Shown here: positions 1 to 11,142 of the stretch, in pieces
Position numbering within the stretch: position 1 is the stretch's first letter
Layout of the letters: every line of letters starts with the position of its first letter
Assembly (NCBI GenBank): GCA_012064385.1
Contig: QRDG01001879.1
Coordinates: forward strand, 62,001 to 126,000
Direction: 5' to 3'
Length of the DNA stretch: 64,000 nt
From: Puccinellia tenuiflora
Lineage: Eukaryota > Streptophyta > Magnoliopsida > Poales > Poaceae
Notes under the pieces: generated by a model
What the model was told of the DNA's origin: nothing
Databases searched by the model: none
The model's input: only the letters and a program-made list of their open reading frames with translations
Position numbers and translations under genes: made by a program

Positions 1-61
1 TCTCCTGCTTTTATTTGGATCTCCTTGGATGTTGCATTTCTTTCTTCCCTTATGGAAGCTC

Positions 62-1236
62 ATGGCACCCGTCAACCCCCACCTTCAACCAACCAGGATG
101 AGGCCCAACACAGGTACAAGTGGCAGCCAAGGAACCCCAGTCCGCCGATCGGCCCGACAAGCCGGCATGGACCCAATGCCCCCACAGCCGCCAACTCCGC
201 AGGAACCAACTCCAAGCCAGCTATTGTTGATGATGGATGAACGCCACCAGCTGTACATGACCCAAATTATGAGAGAATTTGGCACCTACATGCAAGCACA
301 GAACACCCCTCGCCCGACCCGTTCCAAGCTGCAAGACTTCCAGCGCACTCGGCCACCTCAGTTCTCGCAGGCCACCAACCCACTTGAAGCAGATGATTGG
401 CTCCGTACCATGGAGAAGAAGTTAGAGATCGCCCGCGTTGATGAGCAAGACAAGGTACCTTTCGTCACCCACTATCTTGAAGGACCAGCCGATGTGTGGT
501 GGGACAATCAGAAAGATATGAGAGGAAATGGAACCACTATCACCTGGACTGAATTCCAAGAAATCTTCCGTAAAGCCTACATACCCTCAAGCCTCATGAA
601 GATGAAGCAGCAAGAACTTCTAGCACTCACTCAAGGCAACTCAACTGTAAGCGAATACCTGACCAAGTTCAACGACCTTGCCCGTTATGCCCCAGATGAT
701 GTCAACACAGATGAGAAGAAAAAGGACAGATTCCTCCACGGAATGCACCAGGCCATCAAGACTCAGCTCAGCGTCCTACAGTTCCCAGATTTTCAAGCCT
801 TGGTAAACACCGCACTGATTTCGGAGAAGGAACACCGCACCATCTATGATTCCCACAAGAGGAAGTTTGAGTCTCGCAAACACCAGCCTGAAGAAGCTCA
901 CAAGAAGCCCCGTACCTGGCCACCCAACGCACAGGACACTACACCTCCAACCACTTGGACCCCACCCAGAAAGGAAGGATACCCCCGCAATGAGTTCTAC
1001 CACAAGCGTCCACTCGTGGATGACTGCAAGAGGGAAAATTCCTGCTTTAAGTGCGGCAAAAGGGGCACTACATAGCTGATTGCCCGCTGACGAGGAACAA
1101 CAATGGCAGTAGTAACAACAATAGCAACCTCAACAACCCTCCCGTCGGAACAATGAAGCCACCTCAAGTCGCTCGTGTCCACCACATGTCCGTCGAAGAA
1201 ACCTACGAAGCTTCAGATGTGATGCTTGGTATGTGA
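62..1236 (+). pseudogene. gag of the truncated gypsy element, frameshifted in the zinc knuckle
   Basis: A retrotransposon gag (capsid) domain is visible at residues of about 90-240, with the hallmarks LEADDWLRTMEKKLE, GPADVWWDN and TVSEYLTKFNDLARYAP. A CCHC knuckle begins CFKCGKRG, but the frame breaks by one base near 1066, so the second half (HYIADCP) lies in another frame and ends at 1236. The in-frame ATG at 62 (MAPVNPH) is preferred over the ATG at 29 because the residues between them look non-homologous. The capsid would package the element's RNA into cytoplasmic particles. Further decay follows: at about 1250-1300 a protease-like trace reads DHGAPHS where an active aspartic protease has D-S/T-G-A. 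The copy is dead as a source of Gag-Pol. Confidence 0.85.
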
Positions 1237-1550
1237 ACCACCAACGCTAAACTTGCAGTAATTTTGTTGACCATGGAGCTCCCCACTCCCTCGTCATAAG
1301 GTTTTGTTGCAAGGCACCGTTTTATGTTTCCCCTAGACTTGGACCTAAGCCACGAGTTCACGCGTGAGGAATGTCCCCTCCAAGGTTTGGACAAGCCAGA
1401 GCGCCACAACCACAGCAGAATCACAAGGATAAATAAGTAAAAAGAGGACAAACCACCAAAGAGGAAGCCCCTGGAAATGAGAGGATTCTTGAGAGCGGAA
1501 TAACCATACATATTCCACGAGCAACTCGAATCTCGGGGACGAGATTCATT

Positions 1551-1566
1551 TTAAGGGGGGAAGGTT
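1551..1566 (+). promoter_or_regulatory. Polypurine tract of the truncated gypsy element
   Basis: TTAAGGGGGGAAGGTT directly precedes the TGTCACATCCC start of the 3' LTR. This is the expected position and composition of the plus-strand primer. The upstream reading CTCGGGGACGAGATTC is also typical of the 3' end of this group of grass elements. Confidence 0.75.
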
Positions 1567-2915
1567 TGTCACATCCCGAATTTTGGCCCTATAAAATTTT
1601 TTCTTTGACAAAACCAAAATTTGGGTTTTGAATTTGGATCTTTTGATCTTCGCCCTCTATTCCATTCCACATTTCCAAAACCCTCAAGGTTCACAAAATA
1701 ATTGTCTTTTCTTTAATACAAAAGGGGCCTAAAACCTAGCCTTCCAAAGGAGCCATACCAAGGGTGACTTCAAAAATTCCCCAAAAATTCCAGAGTGATC
1801 CTCATCTAGCCTAGAACCCATTTATGCAAAAATAATGGGTGACTTGTTAAGAAAAGGGTTGACATTTTCCCTGATTTATTTTCTGCCAAAAATCCCCAAA
1901 ACCCTAGCTTTCCAAAGGATGTATGTCCAGACCATCTTCAAAAATTCTACAAAAATTCAGGGAGGATCCCTAACCAGTGTATAACCCAAATATACAAAAA
2001 TATTTGATACCTTGTCAATAAAATATTTGAGTTTTTCCCTGTTTTACTTTCTGGCCTAAACTTGTTAATTTTGGAAACCCTACTAAACATTTTCCAAAAA
2101 TTCCCAAAACCCCAGGGTAGATGCTCCTAACCAACCCCTACCTCTGTGAATTTTCCTGGCCAAATATATTTTATTTTAGTTGCCCAAAACCCAATTCCCC
2201 TTTTCAGCCGAAGGTGTTCGATGAAATTTTCTCTTCTCCCAACTTGCAATGTAGCTCGAGCACATAACTAGACTTGGATAGAGTTTCAAATTATGCACCT
2301 AGTGACACGATTACTTTTCTGTTTTGGTGCCCTATGGTGCCAATGGCATGACCATGCCGGTCATGGCATGCCCTGTGGCACGGCCACCACGGGCATGTTC
2401 ATGCCAGGAGGACGCCGCCGGTTTGTGGTCGTCGCCGTTAAGCCTTCCCCGCTGCTCCCCTCGTGCCCCAGCTTCACCACCTCGCCCTCGACCACCCCCT
2501 CGGCCAAGCACCGCCGCCACTGCTCCCCCGTGCGCCGTCGGGCACTAGCCGACGCGCCGCTCGAACAGGGCCGCCGCGGGTCCCTCACCGCACAGCGCCG
2601 CACAGGCCGTCATGCTTATCCCCTCCCCGCAAACCCCGTCGTCCAGCTCCCTCTGCTGCTACACCATCATCGTGCCGCCCGTCGACTGCCCTGCTCCGGC
2701 CTCCCCGTGTCACCCCCACGCCGTGACCGCCCGGACCCCCACCGCCGCCAAGTGCCTCGCCACCCTCGTCCCTATCCACAGCCGCGGAATTCACGTCGTC
2801 CAGCTCCGTCCCCTTGCTACACCGACGACGCAAAGGCCGTCGTCTCCCTCTGCCATGGCCTCCTCGTCCCGCCACCGCGCCACAAGCATCCGTCCGGACC
2901 CCCACCTCGGGAGGC

Positions 2916-2922
2916 TATAAAA
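2916..2922 (+). promoter_or_regulatory. LTR TATA box
   Basis: CTATAAAAGG sits just after the GC-rich block. Transcription would start near 2945, placing the U3/R border about 1.4 kb into the LTR. Confidence 0.55.
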
Positions 2923-4015
2923 GGACCCCCGGGAGCAGCCACTAGGCCACACACCCCTCCCTCTCCCTCCATCAGCCCTCCCCTCTCCCCATTGTGCCTC
3001 GAGCCGCCCTAATCACCGCCGGCGAGCTTGACCTAGCCGTGCGGCCTCGGCCAAAATTTCCTCGCCCCTGGACTCCCTCCGTCCAATTAAACCCACCCCT
3101 AGACCCCCCAGAGCACCACTATGAAGATGACGCCCTCGCCGGAGTGATTGGTGGCCGGAATCGTCGCCTGCGTCCTCGACCGCAGCTCGGCCTCCGCGGT
3201 CACCGACACCGCCACGGCTCCCGACCTCCCCGGCACCCACAACCACGCCGACGACCTGCGCCTCCCCTCCCTGATCCTCCCTGCTCCCACTCCCTCGCCT
3301 CCCTGACGCCACGGCCGCCGGGAGAAGCCGCCGGTGAGTTCGCCGTGCCGGCGACCCCGCCCTCCCTTCTGTCTGTTTTTTTTCCCTTCTTTTGGCACGC
3401 GTACCGGTTCGGTGGTGAGCCACTGACCGTTGGGCCCCACCAGTCAGATTTTTAAACATAAGCCAACCGTTTTCTTTTATTTTTTCTGTTTTTGGAAAAG
3501 GGCAGATTCTAGGTCAAACTTTGGAAGGTCATAACTCTCTCAAAAAAATTCAAAAAATATGAATCTTTTTGCATTGGCTTTGTTTTGAAATTCTCTATCC
3601 AATGGCACTGGTTTTGAAATATTTGAAGCTTATTTGCTTGGGAAGTAGTTGAGTAGCTATCGGAAGGTTTATAATGCCTATTTTTGAATTCTCTAATAGA
3701 TTCCGACCATTTCAACGAAGGAGAAGTCGATCCCACACCCGAAGGCAAGCCATCAGCCCCCAACCATCTGTTCCAAGTCCTCGATGTTTTATTTGTTGCT
3801 TTATCGAGCGGTAGTTGCATCTCATATGACACCCCTATGCTAATATTTCATGCTTATGATTTCATGCAATTTATTATTGTCACCTTTATTTCATGCAATA
3901 CGATAAACTCATGTTCCGTGAGTTGAGTTCCGGCCGGCGACTAAATACATGTTGGGCTCCGCCCACGTGGATTGAATCTCGTCTACTTTCCGTAGAGTGG
4001 GGTGTGCGTATTTAT

Positions 4016-4300
4016 TTACTCGACCCGTGGCTGCAACTGGCCGGAGACATCTCCGTCCTCGCCCGGTTGATTTTGTTATTTTATCTTCTTACTCGACCCG
4101 TGGCTGCAACTGGCCGGAGACATCTCCGTCCTCGCCCGGTTGATTTTGTTATTTTATCTTCTTACTCGACCCGTGGCTGCAACTGGCCGGAGACATCTCC
4201 GTCCTCGCCCGGTTGATTTTGTTACTTTATCTTTACTCAACCTGTGGCTGTCACTGGTCGGAGGAAACTCCGCCATCGCCCGGTTGACCTTATTTTACCT
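4016..4300 (+). repeat. 73-bp tandem repeat in the LTR, about four copies
   Basis: Units start at 4016, 4089, 4162 and 4233 (spacing 73, 73, 71). Each begins TTACTCGACCCGTGGCTG and contains GGCCGGAGACATCTCCG. The first three are nearly identical and the fourth is diverged, so the last expansion was recent. Confidence 0.9.
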
Positions 4301-5449
4301 TGCTGAACTACTATGTGATTGTTTGATGCTCATGTATATCTTGCGGACTAACGTTTGCTGCTGTCTTATGGCCGAGAATAAAAATTGACTAAAGAGATAA
4401 CCACCTCCGTCGACTAGATTGAGTCAAATAGTGCCACTCGCCAAACACACCCGCACAACCATGCGTCGTTGAAATGGGAAGACCGTAGCCTAGTAGCCTG
4501 TCGAGCCTCTTTTGATGCTACCCACTTGGCAAGTCTAGTCGGTTACTGCATAGTTGTGGTCGGGGCTAGTCTTGTGAAGGTTCCGGAGCTAGGCGTTGCT
4601 CATGAGTTGGGGACGTGCCGGATTCACTTCGTCATAAGACTTAGCCCGAGTGGTAAGTCGGTAGCTATACAAGGAGTGCCTTGGTAGTGCGGACGGCTAC
4701 GGGGGAGTAGGTTTGTGCGGCAGGTACCGGCTGTACAAGCTTAGACCCCAACGTGTGGATAAAAGTTGCAACCTCTCGAGAGTGTCAAATCTAGAATCTA
4801 GTATTGTTCCTACCTCAGGAACGGTGTTGGGTCCAGTCACACTAGAGTCAGTCCAGTCGAACATGGAGAAATAAATCCACCAAGCGGTCAGAGTTGGCCA
4901 AAGCTGAATGAGCAGAAACGTGGACCATAGTTGGTCAAAGCTAAGCCTTGAGGTGGACCATAGTTGGTCAAAAGCTGAGCTGGGTTGGACCAGAGTTGGT
5001 CAAACTTGAGAACCTAAGTGTTGAGAACATTATTGTGTGGAAATGAGACCCGTTCTCATAAGCCACGGTTTTCGTCACAGGTAAGTAGGTAAGTTAAGTC
5101 CAACCGTTAAGCTTGGACTCGCACTTGCACATGCCATGCCATATAGGACCGTTGGTTACGGTTGATTGAGGATTGATGTCTTGCGAGTACATTCCATGTA
5201 CTCACCTGGCTTTTCATGTGGCCAGATCCTCCTACCCCCGTCGCCGAGTACCCCTTGTACGAGAACTAGATCCGGTATCCAGGCAGAGCCCTGTGGAGTT
5301 AGGCCCTCTTCGTCGCACGCTTCCGCCAATCCGCTGACGCCCTCTGATGAAGTCATGTTCGATAAATAATGTACAAACTGTTGTGTGTGCGCTAGGGCGC
5401 AGCCTTGTAATGAGACCCTTGTAATCCATTGTCGGTTCCCCGACCCCTT

Positions 5450-5455
5450 AATAAA
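5450..5455 (+). terminator. LTR poly(A) signal
   Basis: AATAAA lies 90-95 bp before the LTR end, as expected for the R/U5 region. With the TATA box at 2916 it would give an R region of about 2.5 kb if used as the main signal. Confidence 0.5.
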
Positions 5456-6389
5456 GTGGTTATGTTCGGTTATCAAGTTGTCATATATTCAGTGCTCCTG
5501 GGACTGATATATGGGGTAACTCGATCTCCGGATCGGGGTGCCACAGTCTAGGCGCACTCTGCATCCGTGCACGCCTGCGGGCGGCAGACCGGGTCAGAGG
5601 TCTCGCTCGTCTTCGACTCCGTTGGACGCCCGGGCCTGGGAAACCCTGCGCTTCTCCGTTCAAGTCCGCATCAACAAAGCAATGTAAGTAGTTACCGTGT
5701 ATATGCTAGTACCAAGCATAGAGAGGATAACCTCAAAAGTTACTCGGGGACTGCCCCTTCGTATCGTGCTTAGATGTTTTCCTCGGGAACGAGATGTCTT
5801 GACCCGGGGACTGGCCGGCCAGTCAGTTTTAGGTTTTCTTCTAGATAATAAAAGTGACTCGGGGACTCGGTTGAGACCGAGTCTGCATCTTCATGCGTAA
5901 TTCTGCTGGTTCTATCATATGCTAAAGTTAAATTCATCTGTTAGCAAAGTTGCCATTAAGTACTCTTTATAAATATGCTTGGGCTAACCCGGTATGGTGG
6001 TATCGGTTCTACCGAGTGAGTGCTCATCATCAAAATCTTGATCGTATTGAGTATCCCGAATCACGGTTTATCTCAGTTTGCCCGAATCTCGGCTTGCCAG
6101 ATATCACGGCATCAACCCATATCTTCGAATCGCTGTTTATGTCGGCTTGCCAGAAATCACGGCATCACCCGTTCATATCGCCAAGTATCATGGCATCGAC
6201 AAGTGTGTCAGATCACCACATATCTCGGTTCGCCTTATATGCCGGCAAGGCCTGTGGACGTCATGTCCGTAATGCCAGCAAGATTCTGGTGGACCCCGCA
6301 TCCAAAAACCGACATAGCCCATGTCGGGAATATGTCGGTACCGCCCAAGCAGGCTTTACGGAAAATCCGACATAGCCCATGCTGGAAAT

Positions 6390-6800
6390 ATGTTGATGAG
6401 ACATTGCCCAGGTTGGCAATATGTCAAAGCAGCCCAGGCAGGCTATATGTCGGTCCAACTAAATGCTGCCGACATAATATTACGGTAATGCCCAAGAAGG
6501 CTAGAAACCGGTATACAATAATGCCCAAGCAGGCTATATGTCGGTCCAGCTAAATGCTGCTGACATAACATTACGGTAATGCCCAAGAAGGCTAGAAACC
6601 GGTATACAATAATGCCCAAGCAGGCTATATGTCGGTCCAGCTAAATGCTGCCGACATAACATTACGATAATGCCCAAGAAGGCTAGAGACCGATATACAA
6701 TAATGCCCAGGCGGGCTATATATCGGTTCAGCTAAATGCTGCCGACATAACGTTACAGTAATGCCCAAGAAGGCTAAAAACCGGTATATGAGGACGACCA
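6390..6800 (+). repeat. 91-bp tandem array in the internal region
   Basis: The phrase TACGGTAATGCCCAAGAAGG and its variants start at 6481, 6572, 6663 and 6754, exactly 91 bp apart. Each unit has GGCTATATGTCGGTCCAG followed about 10 bases later by GCCGACATAA, so it can form a TATGTCGG/CCGACATA hairpin. Degenerate units continue to about 7060. Confidence 0.9.
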
Positions 6801-7170
6801 TGCAGGCTACATGTTGGTCCAGTAAATGCTGCCAACATACGACTTCGATAAAGCCCGAGATGGCTAAAAACCAGCATATGATGATTCACAAGCAGGATGT
6901 ATGACGGTTAGATTCATGCTGTTGATATACGACTTCGATAAAACCCAGAAGGCTAAAAGCCCGAGTTGGTTATAAACCAACATATGATAGTGGTCGTAAG
7001 GCTATATGTCAATTCGGCCCACACAGGCAATATAAGTACACCGACCTAGCCCGGCTGGGTTGTATGGTTGTTCAGCCCGCGCAGGCTATACTTTGAGGAC
7101 AACTCTGAGATACCATTTTTTGGTAAGACTATGCACGACTCTACGAGTCCCACATAGCCTCGGGGACTAC

Positions 7171-8339
7171 TGTCGGGGATATAACCCCGGGTACCTCAGA
7201 GTTGATACAGTAGAAGGAAGAGACAACAAACAAATACGTTTAAGATAAAGGAAAAGCAGAGGAAGGCAGCCTGAGCCGACTTTGGCATGGCCAAGGCCGA
7301 CATTCCAGTCGTTGATCCGACATAGGATTATGTCGGATCCTTTAACCCGGTTGGGCCGATTCTCCACTACCGACGTACCCCGCAGGCCACATCCTCTGCA
7401 CCGGCTCCTCATGATGGCACCTCGTCACGCCGACATAGGCTTATGTCGACAGCACCACTCCCGGGTCAATTCACCTTAGCCACTCATCCGGCCGGGCTGG
7501 CGCCCGGGTCCCCATGCCGGGTAAGCACTGCTACCTCGGTACGCCCCGGATATCCTTCGACCGACATCCAGATTGCCAAGATACTCCAAGTCGACATAGC
7601 GTATGTCGGCTGACCAAGTTATCCCGGATGGCCCGCTCTCTGCTCCCGAGCCCGGGCCGACATACGAGGCACTTCATCACTCCATGACCGACATAGACGC
7701 CCACCAATGGCACAGTCTATGTCGGTTCTCTTCATCGACTACTCTCCACAGATGCCGGGTCTTGGGACGCCCCTGGCTCAGACCGGCATAAGCTCCCTCG
7801 ACAAGTACAAGATACCCCTGTCACACAGGAGAAGACAAGACGGTGGCGTGGCCACAGTAGCGTGGATGTGACAAGAATACAAATGGTGACATAGGCCACA
7901 GTGCGGACAAGACCCCAGTAGTCAATTCCGGCAACAGTGCTGGACCCATGCCGTGCATAGTGACCTGTGGGCCATCTCTTGTCCCCTGGGCTCCCCTTTA
8001 TAAGGAGCACCAGGGGTAGCGCACAGGAAGGACGGCGCGGGCCAGGAGCACCCGACCCGGGTCTCGTTCTTTCTTCAGCTCCCTTGGAGCCTTCTTCCTC
8101 CTCTAGTGGAGCAGCTCTAGGAACCACCTTGTATCTCACATATACTCCATTTTATACAGATCATACAAGCAGGAGTAGGGGTTTTACCTCCTCACGAGGG
8201 CCCCGAACCTGGGTAAACCGCGTGTGTGCTTCATCTTGTGTGCGTATTCCTACGCATAATCCCTTCCCGAATCCTCTAGCGTCCATCGGCCCCTAAACTT
8301 AAGCCTACCCCTAGGCATCTGTCGTTCACCACGACGACA
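7171..8339 (+). repeat. 3' LTR (1,169 bp) of the second gypsy element
   Basis: Ends are TGTCG...CGACA, directly after the polypurine tract. A TATA motif (CTTTATAAGG) lies near 7996-8005. The U3 part holds several palindromes of the CCGACATA...TATGTCGG type (about 7318, 7431, 7591 and 7688-7735). The flanking pentamer after the LTR is TACTG; its partner lies outside the window. Confidence 0.75.
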
Positions 8340-8725
8340 TACTGTAAAATTATACATGCAAGGCAAACCATACCCATCGAGGAGGGAATTTGTTCTCACT
8401 CATCTTCGGCGGCCTCTCAAGCATCGGGAAGAATCATGGACTAAAGTTAGATAGTTGTTTTAGCTCTTCTCTTAATTATGTTATTGGGGTTGTCGCCTCC
8501 ACGGTGAAGGTCATGTCATAGAAAATAAAAGTTTACGACTCTATTCCTCTTCTGTATGGCCGTGATGGCTCGTATGTATAGTGACAGAGAGTATGTGTTG
8601 TTTTGTTCCCGGGGGTCATCGACCGAATCATCGCCAGCCCCCGTTGTTTGGCTTAATTGGTATTGTCATATAGATCTAGCCTTAAGTTGTTCAATATTGG
8701 TTCTTTTTGTGGCATAGTTCTTCTT
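8340..8725. other. Unassigned intergenic sequence
   Basis: No convincing coding region, repeat or RNA gene is visible between the LTR end and the Stowaway element. Confidence 0.5.
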
Positions 8726-8727
8726 TA

Positions 8728-8934
8728 CTCCCTCCGTCCTAATTTGTAGGACTCAATAGCCAAATATCTTGGCCCAAGGTGATTTCTTATTGGGGCTCAA
8801 ATCTTTCATGCATCGGTGGAGAGAGTAAACTACCACTAGTTGAAGGAGAATTAATGCAAATGGGTCTTTGAGATGGGGGGATTTTGGGATTGCATGATTT
8901 TGGAGATGAGTCTTATAATCTAGGACGGAGGGAG
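8728..8934. mobile_element. Stowaway (Tc1/mariner) MITE
   Basis: Terminal inverted repeats CTCCCTCCGTCCTA and its complement TAGGACGGAGGGAG are flanked by TA on both sides (8726-8727 and 8935-8936). The length of 207 bp and lack of coding capacity are typical. Confidence 0.92.
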
Positions 8935-8936
8935 TA

Positions 8937-9740
8937 CCTACAATGCAACGACAGAGGGCCATGTTGGACAACTTGCAAGGTAGTGTTCCCAACAATTACG
9001 CCCGGAGAGCTTAGTTTCTCACATATTGCAGTGGTTTATATATGTTTATTCGGACTCTTTGAGATTAGTTCAGTATGTGCATGTTTGTTATTTGCAAATT
9101 CTTTACCCCGTGTGACGGTGGGAAGATAGAGATGCAAAAAGGTGAAGAGATAACGGACCTCAGAGAACCTATATAGTTTTATTAGGGATCCTAGTTGTCT
9201 GTTTTTGTTCGAGTTTGTTCGATTTGATGTACTTTGTTTAACGAAATAATGAAGTCCGACTTTTGCTTGAAAAAAATATAACATAAGCAAGTCACTATTC
9301 TCTTGTGCTAGTTTAGTGGTACCCTTCTTCTCCGGTGTGGGTACCGGTACCACAACCAGTGGATTCGCGTACTAGTGGACTACTAATAAATCTTGTACTA
9401 GACACGAGGCCACGAAGCAGGGACCTCGCGCACAGCAACATGCGTCGCATATTGGTACGCGCAGAGCGCATAATTGGGCGGCACAGGCACAGCACAGGCC
9501 ACTACTAATACCAGGCTGACAGCACCCCATGTGAGTCCTTTTCAGATGTCATGTGAGTCGCATCGCACCTTGTCTAGTTTTAGTTTAGTTGGTGCCCGCC
9601 ATCCCGACGTGCGTCGTCGGATCCACGTCGCGGCCCGCCAGGCTGCTGACTCGACGGGCCACCGCTCTCGGATGGGCCACGCAGGCTCTCAGCTCGCCAT
9701 CGCTTCAATCCGTTCGTCGTGTCGTCAAAAAGCAAAGCTG
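8937..9740. other. Unassigned intergenic sequence
   Basis: I recognise nothing here. A short A-rich end near 9265-9280 could be a retroposon tail, but no matching duplication was found. Confidence 0.4.
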
Positions 9741-10504
9741 TTTTTTTTTTTTACAGAACCACATGTTTATCAATCGAAAATCAAGTTTGCAACATACCTG
9801 CAACCACCGTAGCAAGTTTGCAACATACCTGCAACCACCGTAGCGAGCGGCCATAGCGCCGCGGGGACGAACGCCGGAAAGCCGGAAGAGACGTCGAGGC
9901 TCCACCATTGCAAGATCCGAGAAAGCATCATCGCCAACGATGTTCTGTGAGTCGATGAACAGGCCTGCTGCACATGTCATTGTGGCACGTCGACCGGGGG
10001 ACGTCCCCATGCTGTCTTGGACCAAGATCTGTCGCCTCCCATCGACGAAGTCGGAGAAGAACTCCGGACCAACATCCTCGCTCCAGAAGAACCACCTCAC
10101 ACCGGCCGCCAGCGCCGTCGCAAATAACCACGAACGCCAGCGACACACCGAGAAACCGATCTCGAACAGCGAGAAATCAAGCTGTCATTCTGAACGACCG
10201 ATCAGAATAAGTTGCCATCAACTCCGAGGCGTCATTGTAAAGGCCGTCACCGATGTGGGAATAGAGTTGAGGCATATTTATTTGCCCAAGCGGCGCCCTC
10301 ACCGCCCCCAACAACAGACAAATCCTAACCCTAAACAGAGAAACGAGACCGTCCTTCCTGCTGCCGGAGCGGCAAGCGGAGGGAGAAGAAACCAGCACGA
10401 CTGAGATCTTGAGAGGGAGTTGGTTGGCGCAGGCGCCTCTGAGGGAAGGAAAGGCGAAAGCGTTTTCTCTCTGTTATAAGAGGATGACACTTGTTCGTTC
10501 GTGA
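9741..10504 (-). mobile_element. Poly(A)-tailed retroposon with near-perfect target duplication
   Basis: Read on the minus strand, the insert ends in a poly(A) run (T12 at 9741-9752). It is bracketed by CAAAAAGCAAAGCTG (9726-9740) and CAAAAAAGAAAAGCTG (10505-10520), a near-perfect duplication as left by L1-type retrotransposition. It lacks any reverse transcriptase. A minus-strand frame of 147 aa (9705-10148) covers most of the body and reads into the tail and flank; its product is not recognised. A 31-bp direct duplication (9782-9843) lies near the tail. It could be a non-autonomous LINE derivative or a processed copy of an unidentified transcript. Confidence 0.6.
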
Positions 10505-10520
10505 CAAAAAAGAAAAGCTG

Positions 10521-10842
10521 TTATCCGGTCTGTACCGGCACAGGGACAGGGTCACAAGGTAAGTTGGTTTTCGATCGGAGGTTGGCTAGCTTTGGCATGC
10601 GACACGCGTACTACTGATCGATCGTTTTAGAATAAGAAGGTGCATGCCATGCATGCATGGTCGCACCACGGTTCATCAATACGTTTCCGCTGTGTTCGTG
10701 TAGCCCGGCCCATGGCCCCTACCGTGACAAGGTTAATTTATCAGAGTTAATGTGTGCTCAGATGTTCAAGCTATTTTGTCCGGGGTTTGAGATTTGCTTT
10801 TGACAACCGACTGTTTAGGCTCTTAAGAGAGAAACCCATTTA
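10521..10842. other. Unassigned intergenic sequence
   Basis: Nothing recognisable; it separates the retroposon from the Tourist element. Confidence 0.4.
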
Positions 10843-11139
10843 GGCCCCGTTTGGGAGTTTGGGAGCTCTGTAATTTTGAAGTATTACGAGAATACTTCGG
10901 TTTTCAGGAATACTGAAGTTTCTAATACTTTGAGGTGTTTGGCTGTAGAAAATTTTACAGTTTTTAAAACTATCTCTAAAACTGTGTTTTTTTTTTTGAA
11001 GTATTGAAGAAAGAAGTCCGACCCTCTTTTTTCTAAAACCGAGAAAGAACAAAAACGGTGGTATTTGTTTGCCCGGCGTGAGGATACTTCAGTTTTGACA
11101 TACTACAGTTTTGTAAATGTGGAGCTACCAAACGAGGCC
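10843..11139. mobile_element. Tourist (PIF/Harbinger) MITE
   Basis: Terminal inverted repeats GGCCCCGTTTGGGAG and CTACCAAACGAGGCC are flanked by TTA on both sides (10840-10842 and 11140-11142). It is 297 bp long and non-coding. Confidence 0.9.
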
Positions 11140-11142
11140 TTA

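Larger units (their letters stand above)
1..5545 (+). mobile_element. Ty3/gypsy retrotransposon, 3' part, pol deleted (Tekay/Del-like)
   Basis: The window opens inside a gypsy element: gag (62-1236), a short decayed protease trace, a polypurine tract (1551-1566) and a 3' LTR (1567-5545). Only about 460 bp separate the gag zinc knuckle from the polypurine tract, so reverse transcriptase, RNase H and integrase are missing and the copy is non-autonomous. The gag style and the very long LTR fit the Tekay/Del chromovirus lineage, which is an inference without a search. The 5' LTR lies outside the window, so the target-site duplication cannot be tested; the five bases after the LTR are GTCTA. The element abuts another gypsy element directly, suggesting it is nested in it. 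Confidence 0.8.
1567..5545 (+). repeat. Very long 3' LTR (3,979 bp)
   Basis: It starts TGTCACATCCC and ends GGGGTGCCACA; these are imperfect inverted repeats with the canonical TG...CA ends. A GC-rich block (about 2290-3360) contains a TATA box (2916), and an AATAAA lies 95 bp before the end (5450). Open frames inside it (for example 2293-3012 and 2994-3455) are low-complexity Pro/Arg/His translations of this block and are not genes. A 73-bp tandem array (4016-4300) and a shorter degenerate repeat with the motif TAGTTGGTCAAA (about 4876-5010) also lie inside. Confidence 0.8.
5546..8339 (+). mobile_element. Second gypsy-type element, 3' part (non-coding internal region plus LTR)
   Basis: Non-coding sequence rich in CTCGGGGACT-type phrases runs into a 91-bp tandem array and then a polypurine tract, CCTCGGGGACTAC (7158-7170), followed by an LTR starting TGTCGGGGATA. 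The format (repeat-rich 3' internal region, TCGGGGACTAC before TGTCGGGG) matches grass Tat-lineage gypsy elements. No coding domain is left here; the 5' portion would lie beyond the element that ends at 5545, consistent with nested insertion. The short open frames in this interval are translations of repeats. Confidence 0.65.

Noticed and set aside
2293..3455. Long GC-rich plus-strand frames in the first LTR
   Set aside because: Low-complexity Pro/Arg/His products, overlapping in all frames around the LTR promoter; no domain.
10325..10340. Telomere-like CCTAACCCTAAA
   Set aside because: Only about one and a half units; chance occurrence inside a retroposon.
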